64,000 nt of DNA from Sphingomonas sp. NFR04 (GTDB taxonomy: Bacteria; Pseudomonadota; Alphaproteobacteria; Sphingomonadales; Sphingomonadaceae): positions 744,001 through 808,000 of the forward strand of contig NZ_FORV01000001.1 of assembly GCF_900114095.1 (NCBI RefSeq), given 5' to 3'. The notes under the pieces are model-generated. The model had not been told where the DNA came from, did no database searches, and was given only the letters and a program-made list of their open reading frames with translations. How positions within the stretch are numbered: the first letter of the stretch is position 1; every line of letters starts with the position of its first letter. This document shows positions 32,803 to 40,546 of this stretch, piece after piece. Position numbers and translations under genes: made by a program.

Positions 32803-34158
32803 ATGACGCTTTCCCGACGCGATTTCGTGCGCCTCACCGCCGGTACCGGCGCGGCCGCCGCCATGGCGCAGCTGGGCCGTACCGCCGCCATCGCCGCCCC
32901 CAGCGGCAGCTACCGCGCGATGGTCGGCATCTTCCTCTATGGCGGCAATGACGGCTGGAACATGGTGGTACCCACCGACGCGCGACACGCTGCCTATCAG
33001 GCCGCGCGCGGTGTCGTGGCCCTGCCGCGCGACACGCTGACGCCGTTGACCAACGCCAGCTACGCGCTGCACCCGGCGATGGCGGCGCTGCGGCCGATCT
33101 GGGACGAAGGCGCGCTGTCGCTCGTACTCAATACCGGCACGCTGTTCGCGCCGCTGACCAAGGCGACCTATCTGTCGCGGCCCGATCTGCGCCCGAGCAA
33201 CCTGATGAGCCATTCGGACGAGCAGGCGCATTGGCAGGGCCTGCGTGCCCGCGACGCCGCGACTGACGGCTTCCTCGGACGGATGGCCGATCGCATGCCC
33301 GGTGGCCGGCTGCCGCCGCTGATCTCGCTCAGCGGCTCGACACTGGCGCTGATCGGCAAGACCGCGGTCCCGCTGGTGCTGCCGGCCTCGGGCCTGCCGG
33401 GCCGCGCGGGCTACAGCACCCGCGATACCGCCAAGAACCTCGCTACCTCCCTGCTCGCGGCGAGCGAGGGCGGCCCGATCATGGACGGCGTCAAGACGAC
33501 GCTCAGCGACACCTTCGACCAGGCCGATCTCGCCAACAGCGTGTTGTCGGGCGCAAACAGCGTCTCCCGCTATTTCGTCGACGCGAACGGCCGCGCGCTC
33601 ACCAGCGACATCGCAGCCCAGCTGCTCGGCACCGCCAAGATGATCGAGGCGCGCGGCACGCTCGGCCATAGCCGCCAGACCTTCCTGCTCAGCATGGCGA
33701 CCTTCGATCACCATGCCAACCAGATCCAGGGCAGCCCCACCGCCGGCGACCATGCCGACCAGCTGCGTGCCCTGGCGGACGCGATGGCGGCCTTCCACCG
33801 CGCGATGAAGGCGCTGGGCGTCGGCGCCAACGTCACTACCTTCACGATGAGCGATTTCGGCCGCACCTATGCCAGCAACGCGCAGAACGGCACCGATCAT
33901 GCCTGGGGCAACAACCATCTGGTGATGGGCGGCGACGTGGCGAAGGGCGGCATCTTCGGCACCTATCCCGATCCGGTGCTGGGCGGGGCCGACGACATCA
34001 CCAACGAGGGCCGCTTCATCCCCGGCATCGCGCAGGAGGAGTATCTCGGCGCGATCGCCCGCTGGCACGGGGTGAGCAATGCCGATCTGCCCTATGTCTT
34101 CCCCAACTGGCAGACCTGGTCGACCGCCGGGCGCGGGCCGCTGCCGCTGTTCCGCTAG
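32803..34158 (+). CDS. DUF1501 family protein with Tat signal
   Basis: A 451-residue protein of the alkaline phosphatase/sulfatase-like fold. The N-terminus LSRRDFVRLTAGTGAAAAMA is a strong Tat signal. Motifs are IFLYGGNDGWNMVVP, MSHSDEQAHWQG, TFDHHANQ and MSDFGRTYASN, followed by DHAWGNNHLVMGG, with likely metal-binding His/Asp residues. The substrate is unknown. It is co-transcribed with the DUF1800 lipoprotein. Its stop interlocks with that of the convergent phosphoesterase through a shared CTAG. Confidence 0.9.
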   Translation: MTLSRRDFVRLTAGTGAAAAMAQLGRTAAIAAPSGSYRAMVGIFLYGGNDGWNMVVPTDARHAAYQAARGVVALPRDTLTPLTNASYALHPAMAALRPIWDEGALSLVLNTGTLFAPLTKATYLSRPDLRPSNLMSHSDEQAHWQGLRARDAATDGFLGRMADRMPGGRLPPLISLSGSTLALIGKTAVPLVLPASGLPGRAGYSTRDTAKNLATSLLAASEGGPIMDGVKTTLSDTFDQADLANSVLSGANSVSRYFVDANGRALTSDIAAQLLGTAKMIEARGTLGHSRQTFLLSMATFDHHANQIQGSPTAGDHADQLRALADAMAAFHRAMKALGVGANVTTFTMSDFGRTYASNAQNGTDHAWGNNHLVMGGDVAKGGIFGTYPDPVLGGADDITNEGRFIPGIAQEEYLGAIARWHGVSNADLPYVFPNWQTWSTAGRGPLPLFR

Positions 34159-34901
34159 AGCGCGACGCTCGGCTCGCCCAGGAAGCGGGCGCGGGTGGAA
34201 AAGCTGGTGCCGTCCACGGTGATCTCGTTGAACGAGGGCGGCTGGTCGCGGGTGCGCTCGGAAAGCGTACCCGCGCCGATCAGCCGCACCACGCGGTCGC
34301 CGACGGCGTGCTCGATATCGAACGGGTCATGGACATGCCCGGTTAGCACCGCATTCGCGCCCGCCTGCGCCAGCGCCTCCAGTGCCCGCCGGCCGCCGCG
34401 GGTGCGCGAGGTGGCGCGGGTGCCCGCCTCGACCAGCGGGTGATGCGCGGCGACGAACACCAGCCCGCCCGCCGGCACTGCCTCGGCCAGCGCCAGCGAC
34501 TTTTGCAGCGCGTGGTGGCTGACATGGCCCTTCGACCAGTTGGTGCGGAACTGGAAGCGCGCGGTGGTCTTGAGCGGCACGATCGAGACGCCGCGAATAT
34601 CGAGCGGCCGCTCGATCATCCGCTCCAGTGCGCGGTAGCGGCGGTACGGCATCGCCATGCGCGCGAAGGGATTGAAATAGGGCAGGTCGTGGTTGCCCAC
34701 CTCTACCGTAGTCGGCACCGCCAGGCTCTCCAGCCATTCGGCGGCGGCGGCGAACTCCTTGGCGCGGGCGCGCATGGTGAGGTCGCCGGTCATGATCACC
34801 GCGGCGGGCTTCTCGTCGCGCACCTTGGCGTTGAACCAGTCGACCGCCTCGCGATTCTCGCGGCCGAAATGCACGTCGCTGACATGGAAGAAGCGGGTCA
34901 T
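34155..34901 (-). CDS. Calcineurin-like metallophosphoesterase
   Basis: A 248-residue enzyme with the full metallophosphoesterase signature: FHVSDVHFG, IMTGDLTMRARAKEF, VEVGNHDLPYF, FVAAHHPLVEAG and LTGHVHDPFD. The substrate (a phosphodiester or phospholipid) is not known. Its start overlaps the stop of the upstream lipid kinase-like gene by ATGA, so the two are coupled and may act on one lipid or nucleotide substrate (inference). Confidence 0.92.
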   Translation of the reverse strand: MTRFFHVSDVHFGRENREAVDWFNAKVRDEKPAAVIMTGDLTMRARAKEFAAAAEWLESLAVPTTVEVGNHDLPYFNPFARMAMPYRRYRALERMIERPLDIRGVSIVPLKTTARFQFRTNWSKGHVSHHALQKSLALAEAVPAGGLVFVAAHHPLVEAGTRATSRTRGGRRALEALAQAGANAVLTGHVHDPFDIEHAVGDRVVRLIGAGTLSERTRDQPPSFNEITVDGTSFSTRARFLGEPSVAL

Positions 34902-35740
34902 GCGGCAGGCACCTCCGCGCGCGTGGCGATGAAGGTCTCCAGGCTGCGCCCGGCGCGGATGGTGGTGCCGGGGTCGAGCGTTTCGGGCTCGCCATCGAAC
35001 AGCGCGAGCACCGGCTTGCGCTCGGCGAGCTTGAGCTGCTCGGTGCGGCTCTCCGTCACCGCGCGCGCGGCGACCCAATCGCCCGTCACCCATTCCCAGC
35101 CGAGCTGCGCGATCGAGCCCCAGTCGCGCGCATCGACCGCCGCGACGTCCAGCCCCTCAAGCGTCGGCGTGACGAACACCGCCTGGTAGCTGTCGCCGAG
35201 CGCGCGCGCGCCGTGCACCCGCACGCCGCGCCGGTGGAAGGTGCTCCGCCACGCGCCGCGCACCGCCGCCAGCAGGCGGCCGAACCGCCCCTTGCGCACG
35301 ACCTCGCGCGCACGGAACCAGCTCGCCGCCGGGCCGAGGATCAGGCCGACGAACGCGCGATGCTCGCCGGCGACGATGTACGGCAGCGCGACCCGGCGAT
35401 CGCAGCCATGCGCGGCATGGATGATCTTGTGCGGATCGGTCTCGTCGTGCAGCGCCTTGGCGAGCAGGTTCATCGTCCCGCCGGGCAGGATCAGGAACGC
35501 CCCTTCCCAATCGGCGAGCGCGCGCAGCGCCGCGTTGATCGTGCCGTCCCCTGCGAACAGCACCACCGTGTCGACGTCTGCCGCATAGAGCCTCGCCGCC
35601 TCGGGCAGCGTGTCTTCGGGGAAGCGGGTGCGGCCGGCGAGCGTCAGCCCGCGCTCCTCGAACACCGCTTCCATCGCCTCGCATTTGGCCTGCGAGGTGG
35701 TGCCGGAATTGGGATTGGTGATGAACCAGAGCTTCTGCAT
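34898..35740 (-). CDS. Diacylglycerol kinase-family lipid kinase
   Basis: A 280-residue protein. The catalytic domain starts LWFITNPNSGTTS and has the nucleotide loop VVLFAGDGTINAALRAL and ILPGGTMNLLAKAL (the GGTMN family signature). It probably phosphorylates a lipid such as diacylglycerol or a sphingoid base. The start at 35740 is the first Met of the family fold. It is coupled to the downstream phosphoesterase. Confidence 0.9.
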   Translation of the reverse strand: MQKLWFITNPNSGTTSQAKCEAMEAVFEERGLTLAGRTRFPEDTLPEAARLYAADVDTVVLFAGDGTINAALRALADWEGAFLILPGGTMNLLAKALHDETDPHKIIHAAHGCDRRVALPYIVAGEHRAFVGLILGPAASWFRAREVVRKGRFGRLLAAVRGAWRSTFHRRGVRVHGARALGDSYQAVFVTPTLEGLDVAAVDARDWGSIAQLGWEWVTGDWVAARAVTESRTEQLKLAERKPVLALFDGEPETLDPGTTIRAGRSLETFIATRAEVPAA

Positions 35741-35780
35741 GGCCCTCGTAACGCCCGAGAACCGATTTCGTCGCGCGCGC

Positions 35781-36554
35781 TCAGCGCCCGTGGAAGCGCG
35801 GCTCCCGCTTTTCGAGGAAGGCGGCGATCGCCTCGCGGCAATCCTCGGTCCTGGCGGCGATGCTCTGGTGATCGGCCTCGATCTCCATCGTCTCGGCCAG
35901 CGTCCCGGACAGCGCCGCGCCAACCTGCTTGCGGATCAGCCCCAGCGCAACGGTAGGCATCCCCGCCAGCTTGGTCGCCAGACCCTGCGACACCTGCAGC
36001 AGCGCGCCATCCTCAACCACCCGGGTGACCAGCCCGTTGGCAAGCGCCTCCTCGGCCAGCATCCGCTCGCCGAGCAGCGCCATCTCCAGCAGCCGCGCCC
36101 GGCCCGCCGCCTTGCCGATCAGCCAGGTCGCCCCGGCATCGGGCACCAGCCCGATATTGGCGAAGGCGAGCAGCAGATAGGCCGATTGCGCCATCACCAC
36201 GATGTCCGCCGCCAGCGCGATCGAGGCCCCCGCTCCCGCCGCCGCGCCGTTGACCGCGGCGACGATCGGGATCGGCAGCTCCGCCATGGTCGCGATCACA
36301 GGATTATAGTGCCGCCGCAGCGCCTCACCCGAATCGCGCATGCCGACGCTGGCGGTGAGGTCCGCGCCCGCGCAGAAGGCGCGTCCCTCGCCGGTCAGCA
36401 GCACCGCCCGCGCGCCGTCCTCCGCTGCGCGCCGTAGCGTCGCTGCAAGCAGATCGAGCATGTCGGGCGTCAGCGCATTGAGCCGATCGGGGCGGTTCAG
36501 GTGCACCACCGCGACATCGCCTTCCATCGCAAGCAGCACCGGCGCGTCGGACAT
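35781..36554 (-). CDS. Enoyl-CoA hydratase/isomerase family protein
   Basis: A 257-residue crotonase-fold enzyme. The oxyanion-hole segments GRAFCAGADLTASV and AVNGAAAGAGASIALAADIV are present, and VPDAGATWLIGKAAGRARLL resembles PaaG-type isomerases. It probably acts in aromatic or fatty acid degradation. The ATG at 36554 is preferred because AAGGAG lies eight bases upstream; a GTG at 36560 is too close to it. Confidence 0.9.
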   Translation of the reverse strand: MSDAPVLLAMEGDVAVVHLNRPDRLNALTPDMLDLLAATLRRAAEDGARAVLLTGEGRAFCAGADLTASVGMRDSGEALRRHYNPVIATMAELPIPIVAAVNGAAAGAGASIALAADIVVMAQSAYLLLAFANIGLVPDAGATWLIGKAAGRARLLEMALLGERMLAEEALANGLVTRVVEDGALLQVSQGLATKLAGMPTVALGLIRKQVGAALSGTLAETMEIEADHQSIAARTEDCREAIAAFLEKREPRFHGR

Positions 36555-36611
36555 CCTCACTTCTCCTTCTGGTTGGGAAACGGGATGCCCGCGCGGGCGG
36601 GCTTGCGCAAC

Positions 36612-37847
36612 TCAAAGCTCCTTGAGCACCGTCGCCGGATCGGCGAGCACCGCGGGCTCGACCGTCATCCGCTCGGCCACCAGCCGCTTGCCCTGGACAT
36701 AATCCCGGGTGGCGTTGACGCAGTCGAGCGCGATCACCTGCCTCTGCTTGAGGTAGATCACCGAGAAACTGCGCGCCGCCGGATCGCCACGCAGCACGGT
36801 CGTGTCGTGGCCGATCGACAGGCCGACGGTCTGCAGCTTGAGGTCATACTGGTTCGACCAGAACCACGGCACCGCGTCATAGTGCGCGTCCTGCCCGGTG
36901 AGCAGCTTGGCGACGACATTCGCCTGGTCGTTGGCGTTCTGCACCGATTCCAGCCGGATCTCGGCATCGTCGGCGTAGAGGTTGACGTGCAGCGCGCAGT
37001 CGCCGATCGCATAGACGTCCGGCAGGCTGGTGCGGCACTGCGCGTCGACCCGCACGCCGTTGGCGCCGGCCGCCCCCGCTTCGAGCAGCGGCGCGACTTC
37101 GGGCACGATACCGATGCCGACGATCACCATGTCGGCCGGCAGCACCTCGCCGCCCGCCAGCCGCACGCCGCAGACGCGGCCGTCCCGCTCCTCCAGGCAC
37201 TCGACCATCGCGCCGGTGCGGATCTCGACGCCGTGCGCGCGGTGCTCGGCCTCGTAGAAGCGCGACAGCGGCGCGCCGGCGACGCGGGCGAGCACCCGGT
37301 CCATCGCCTCCAGCACCACCACCTGCTTGTCCGCCTTGACCAGCGCTGCCGCCGCCTCCAGCCCGATATAGCCGCCGCCGATCACGACGATGCGCCGGGT
37401 GGCCGGCAGCTCGGCGAGCAGCTGGTCGACGTCGCGGCGCGTGCGGATCGCATGGACCCCGGCGAGATCATGCCCGCTGCAGGCCAGCCGCCGCGCGCTG
37501 CCGCCCGCGGACCAGACCAGCGCGCCATAGCCGATCTGCACGCCCGTCGCGTCGGTAACGGTCTTCGCTCCGGCATCGACCGCGACGACGCGGCGGCCGG
37601 TCAGCATCGTCATCGCGCGCTCCTCCCAGAAAGCGGGCGCGCGGATCAGGATGCGCTCGAAGCTCTTCTCGCCCTTCAGATAGTCCTTGGAGAGCGGCGG
37701 GCGCTCATAGGGCAGCTCGGGATCCTCGCCGATCACCGCGAGCGTGCCCGCAAACCCCGCCTGCCGCAGCGCCACCGCGCACTGCGCCCCGCCATGGCCG
37801 CTGCCGACGATCAGAATATCGAACCTGTCCAACAATCCACTCCCCAT
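36612..37847 (-). CDS. NAD(P)H-dependent ferredoxin/rubredoxin reductase-type flavoprotein
   Basis: A 411-residue two-dinucleotide-domain reductase: FAD motif ILIVGSGHGGAQCAVALRQ, YERPPLSKDYLKGEKS, NAD motif RIVVIGGGYIGLEAAAALV, TSLPDVYAIGDCA and ESVQNANDQANVVAKLL. This matches reductases that serve P450s and ring-hydroxylating oxygenases. No oxygenase lies nearby. TTG codons at residues 5-6 are possible alternative starts, preceded by GGGGAG. A strong inverted repeat lies just upstream (37866). Confidence 0.9.
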   Translation of the reverse strand: MGSGLLDRFDILIVGSGHGGAQCAVALRQAGFAGTLAVIGEDPELPYERPPLSKDYLKGEKSFERILIRAPAFWEERAMTMLTGRRVVAVDAGAKTVTDATGVQIGYGALVWSAGGSARRLACSGHDLAGVHAIRTRRDVDQLLAELPATRRIVVIGGGYIGLEAAAALVKADKQVVVLEAMDRVLARVAGAPLSRFYEAEHRAHGVEIRTGAMVECLEERDGRVCGVRLAGGEVLPADMVIVGIGIVPEVAPLLEAGAAGANGVRVDAQCRTSLPDVYAIGDCALHVNLYADDAEIRLESVQNANDQANVVAKLLTGQDAHYDAVPWFWSNQYDLKLQTVGLSIGHDTTVLRGDPAARSFSVIYLKQRQVIALDCVNATRDYVQGKRLVAERMTVEPAVLADPATVLKEL

Positions 37848-37865
37848 GCGATCCCATGCGCCAGA

Positions 37866-37884
37866 TTGCTATATCGCATAGCAA
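37866..37884. promoter_or_regulatory. Inverted repeat TTGCTAT-ATCGC-ATAGCAA upstream of the reductase
   Basis: Seven perfect pairs with a five-base spacer, 19-37 bases upstream of the reductase start on the minus strand. Its position over the likely promoter suggests a repressor operator of TetR or GntR type. No regulator gene is adjacent. Confidence 0.55.
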
Positions 37885-38031
37885 CGCGTGCCAAGCGCCG
37901 CGCCGCCCGGCGTGCCATATTGCCGGCGCGCAGATGCGCCAATAGCGTCATCTACCCCATTGCCACTGCAGCGAAGCGACGCTATTCCGCCCACCAGCAA
38001 CGCTGCCGAACCACAGCCCTGTGGCGCGCAC

Positions 38032-38105
38032 GCGGGTGTAGCTCAATGGTAGAGCAGAAGCTTCCCAAGCTTACGACGAGGGTTCGATTCCCTTCACCCG
38101 CTCCA
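38032..38105 (+). tRNA. tRNA-Gly (anticodon CCC)
   Basis: The acceptor GCGGGTG pairs with CACCCGC; the D arm is AGCTCAATGGTAGAGC, the anticodon loop is TTCCCAA and the T arm is GGGTTCGATTCCC. The CCA end is encoded. It closely resembles E. coli glyU. The 239 bases that follow, up to the ACR3 gene, hold no recognisable gene. Confidence 0.96.
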
Positions 38106-38344
38106 TCTTCCGATTGCACGAAATTCCATACCGCTGGTAAGCCGCTCCAATCCGCGGCATTTTCGGATCTGCCGGGTTCGTGATCGCGCGTCTGGTTCGA
38201 TCGAAGCGCAAGCGCCGGCGCGGCGTGGAGCAGCAGGATGCGGTGGACGGGTGGAGCATGCCCAGCCCAAATGCCGGCCGCGAATGGGCATGGGCGGCAG
38301 CGAGGGACGGCAGCACATGCGGATCATCCGACGTGCGAGCGATA

Positions 38345-39424
38345 TCAGGCAGCAGATCCCCGTTCGTACCAGCCCCGAGAGGCCTTCACGAATGCGACGA
38401 CCGATAGCATCACCGGCACTTCCACCAGCACGCCCACGACCGTCGCCAGCGCCGCACCCGATTTGAGCCCGAACAGCGAGATGGCGGCGGCTACCGCCAG
38501 CTCGAAGAAGTTGGACGCGCCGATCAGCGCTGCGGGTGCGGCCACGCACCAGGCCACCCCGAACCGGCGGGACAGCCAATAGGCCAGACCGGCATTCAGA
38601 TAGACCTGGAGGAGGATCGGCACTGCCAGAAGCGCAATCACCAGCGGCTGCGCGACGATCGCCTCGCCCTGGAAGCCGAACAGCAGAACGAGCATCGTCA
38701 ACAGTGCGACGAGCGACACGGGACCGAGACGGCCGAGCAATCGATCCAGCGCGATCTGCCCGCCGCTCGCCAGCACGGCGCGACGGACGAGCTGGGCAGC
38801 GATTACCGGCACGGCGATGTAGAGCAGGACCGAAATCAGCAGCGTGTCCCACGGCACCGTCACCGACGCCACGCCGAGGAGCAGGCCAACCAGCGGCGCG
38901 AAGAGAAACACCATCAGCACGTCGTTCAGCGCGACCTGCGACAGCGTGTAGGTCGGCTCCCCCCCGCAGAGGTTCGACCAGACGAAGACCATCGCCGTGC
39001 AAGGCGCCGCGGCGAGCAGGATGAGGCCGGCGATGTAGGATGGGCCCTCGCCCGCCGGCAGAAGCGGTGTGAACAGCCAGCCGATGAACAGCGTGCCCAG
39101 TGCCGCCATCGAGAAGGGCTTCACCGCCCAGTTGATGAACAGGGTGACACCGACGCCCTTCCAGTGCTGGCGGACCGAGCCGAGCGCGCCGAGATCGATC
39201 TTGAGCAGCATGGGGATGATCATCAGCCAGATCAGCACGGCGACGATCAGATTGACGCGCGCGACCTCCGCCGCCGCGATCGATGCGAACACGCCAGGCA
39301 GCAACTGCCCGAGGCCGATGCCGGCCACGATGCAGAGCGCCACCCACAGCGTCAGATAGCGCTCGAAGGTGCCGATCCCGGCGCGCGCAGGTGCAACATC
39401 CGGTGTGCGAGAGACCGTCGACAT
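38345..39424 (-). CDS. ACR3-family arsenite efflux transporter
   Basis: A 359-residue membrane protein with about ten helices that expels arsenite. Family motifs are ERYLTLWVALCIVAGIGLGQ, KPFSMAALGTLFIGWLF and LILLAAAPCTAMVFVWSNL, where the Cys is essential in characterised ACR3 proteins, and ALIGASNFFELAVA. It is the last gene of an arsR-arsC-acr3 run, four bases after arsC. Confidence 0.96.
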   Translation of the reverse strand: MSTVSRTPDVAPARAGIGTFERYLTLWVALCIVAGIGLGQLLPGVFASIAAAEVARVNLIVAVLIWLMIIPMLLKIDLGALGSVRQHWKGVGVTLFINWAVKPFSMAALGTLFIGWLFTPLLPAGEGPSYIAGLILLAAAPCTAMVFVWSNLCGGEPTYTLSQVALNDVLMVFLFAPLVGLLLGVASVTVPWDTLLISVLLYIAVPVIAAQLVRRAVLASGGQIALDRLLGRLGPVSLVALLTMLVLLFGFQGEAIVAQPLVIALLAVPILLQVYLNAGLAYWLSRRFGVAWCVAAPAALIGASNFFELAVAAAISLFGLKSGAALATVVGVLVEVPVMLSVVAFVKASRGWYERGSAA

Positions 39425-39428
39425 GGCG

Positions 39429-39857
39429 TCAGCGCACCCGCTCGCCGGCGGCATTCACCACCTGCTCGCCATCCTCCTTGGCAAAGGCACCGCGCTGGGC
39501 GGTCGGCAACAGGTCGAGCACCGCTTCGGAGGGGCGGCACAGCTTCACGCCCAGCGGCGAGACGACCAGCGGCCGGTTGATGAGGATCGGATGCGCCATC
39601 ATCGCGTCCACCAGCGCGTCGTCGGCCAGCAGCGGGTCGCCCAGGCCCAGTTCCGCATAGGGGGTGCCCTTCTCCCGCAGCAGCGCGCGCGGGCTGATGC
39701 CGGCGCGATCGATCAGCGCCACCAGCATCTCCCGCGAAGGTGGGGTCTTCAGATACTCGACGACGTGCGGCTCGATGCCGGCATTGCGGATCATCGCGAG
39801 CACGTTGCGCGACGTGCCGCATTCGGCATTGTGATAAATGATGATGTCGACGGTCAT
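39429..39857 (-). CDS. arsC: Arsenate reductase, glutaredoxin-dependent (ArsC)
   Basis: A 142-residue enzyme that reduces arsenate to arsenite for export by the downstream ACR3. The N-terminal motif IIIYHNAECGTSRNVLA places the catalytic Cys at residue 12, and LINRPLVVSPLGVKLCRPSE contains the conserved arginines. It lies between arsR and acr3. The start at 39857 is chosen over an upstream frame because it matches the family N-terminus. Confidence 0.96.
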   Translation of the reverse strand: MTVDIIIYHNAECGTSRNVLAMIRNAGIEPHVVEYLKTPPSREMLVALIDRAGISPRALLREKGTPYAELGLGDPLLADDALVDAMMAHPILINRPLVVSPLGVKLCRPSEAVLDLLPTAQRGAFAKEDGEQVVNAAGERVR

Positions 39858-39868
39858 TGCGCGTCCTT

Positions 39869-40201
39869 TCAGCAGCAGGGGGCAGGTTCGGCGACAAGCG
39901 GCGCGCACAGCTCGACGCTGCCCGCACAGCAATCCCTGACGAGAAACAGCGTCAGGGCGCGCAGGCCCTCCAGATTGGCACGGTAGATAATGGAGCGGCT
40001 CTGCCGCTCGGATCGCACGAGGCCGGCCCGCGCGAGGATGGCGAGGTGCGCGGACATGGTGTTTTGCGGCACATCCAGTCGGCGGGCGACCTCCCCAGCC
40101 GCCAAGCCGCTCGGCTCGTGCTGCACCAGCAGGCGAAAAACATCGAGGCGTGTTCCCTGGGCGAGCGCGCCAAGCGCGGCGATGGCCGATTCGTTTTCCA
40201 T
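39869..40201 (-). CDS. arsR: ArsR-family arsenic-responsive repressor
   Basis: A 110-residue winged-helix repressor. AGEVARRLDVPQNTMSAHLA is the recognition helix. The helix-3 CVC motif of plasmid ArsR is absent; instead cysteines lie at the C-terminus (91, 92, 99, 109, 110). This resembles the Acidithiobacillus-type ArsR, which uses two adjacent Cys plus one a few residues on. It heads the arsR-arsC-acr3 run, with a palindrome over its start. Confidence 0.94.
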   Translation of the reverse strand: MENESAIAALGALAQGTRLDVFRLLVQHEPSGLAAGEVARRLDVPQNTMSAHLAILARAGLVRSERQSRSIIYRANLEGLRALTLFLVRDCCAGSVELCAPLVAEPAPCC

Positions 40202-40221
40202 ATATCCAGCATAGCGGATAT
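40202..40221. promoter_or_regulatory. ArsR operator-like inverted repeat ATATCC-n8-GGATAT
   Basis: A six-base inverted repeat with an eight-base spacer that starts immediately upstream of the arsR start codon. Size and place fit an ArsR dimer site that shuts off the arsR-arsC-acr3 message. Confidence 0.65.
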
Positions 40222-40223
40222 GT

Positions 40224-40546
40224 CGTGTTTATCTACGACTATCGACGGTCAGGACTTGTTGGAGGCAAGAACGCCGCGCGCAGTGATGCCTGGGACGAGG
40301 ACGGCCAGCGCCGCATTCGCGTTCTCGATTCCCGATACCTGCGGATCTAGCAGGATTACCGCTCCAATTTTGCAGGGCGGCCACCGCGCGGGGATTCGCA
40401 ATCCACGGCCGCATCATGGCGATGGCCGACCTGGCAATGCCCAAGGCAAGACTTGCGGTGAGGCCGCGTTCCGGAAAGTCCCGCGCGGCGATCAGGGGCG
40501 CTGCCGACAAGCGCCGCATGCCCCTGCCCGCACCGAGCCGCCGACG
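40224..40546. other. Gap between arsR and the multicopper oxidase, no convincing gene
   Basis: About 320 bases. On the minus strand a 96-codon frame (40229-40519) reads GIARSAIAMMRPWIANPRAV and similar, but no family is recognisable and it has no ribosome-binding site. It could be the remnant of a degraded gene. The part next to arsR should contain its promoter. Confidence 0.5.

Noticed and set aside
38071..38316. A minus-strand frame beginning at the tRNA-Gly end with a C-terminus of VKGIEPSS type.
   Set aside because: This peptide is a familiar false annotation produced by reading a tRNA gene backwards.
38106..38344. An integrase or attachment-site remnant after tRNA-Gly.
   Set aside because: No integrase-like sequence and no second copy of the tRNA 3' end were found by eye.
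40229..40519. A 96-codon minus-strand frame between arsR and the multicopper oxidase.
   Set aside because: No recognisable family, no ribosome-binding site, unusual composition; at most a gene remnant.
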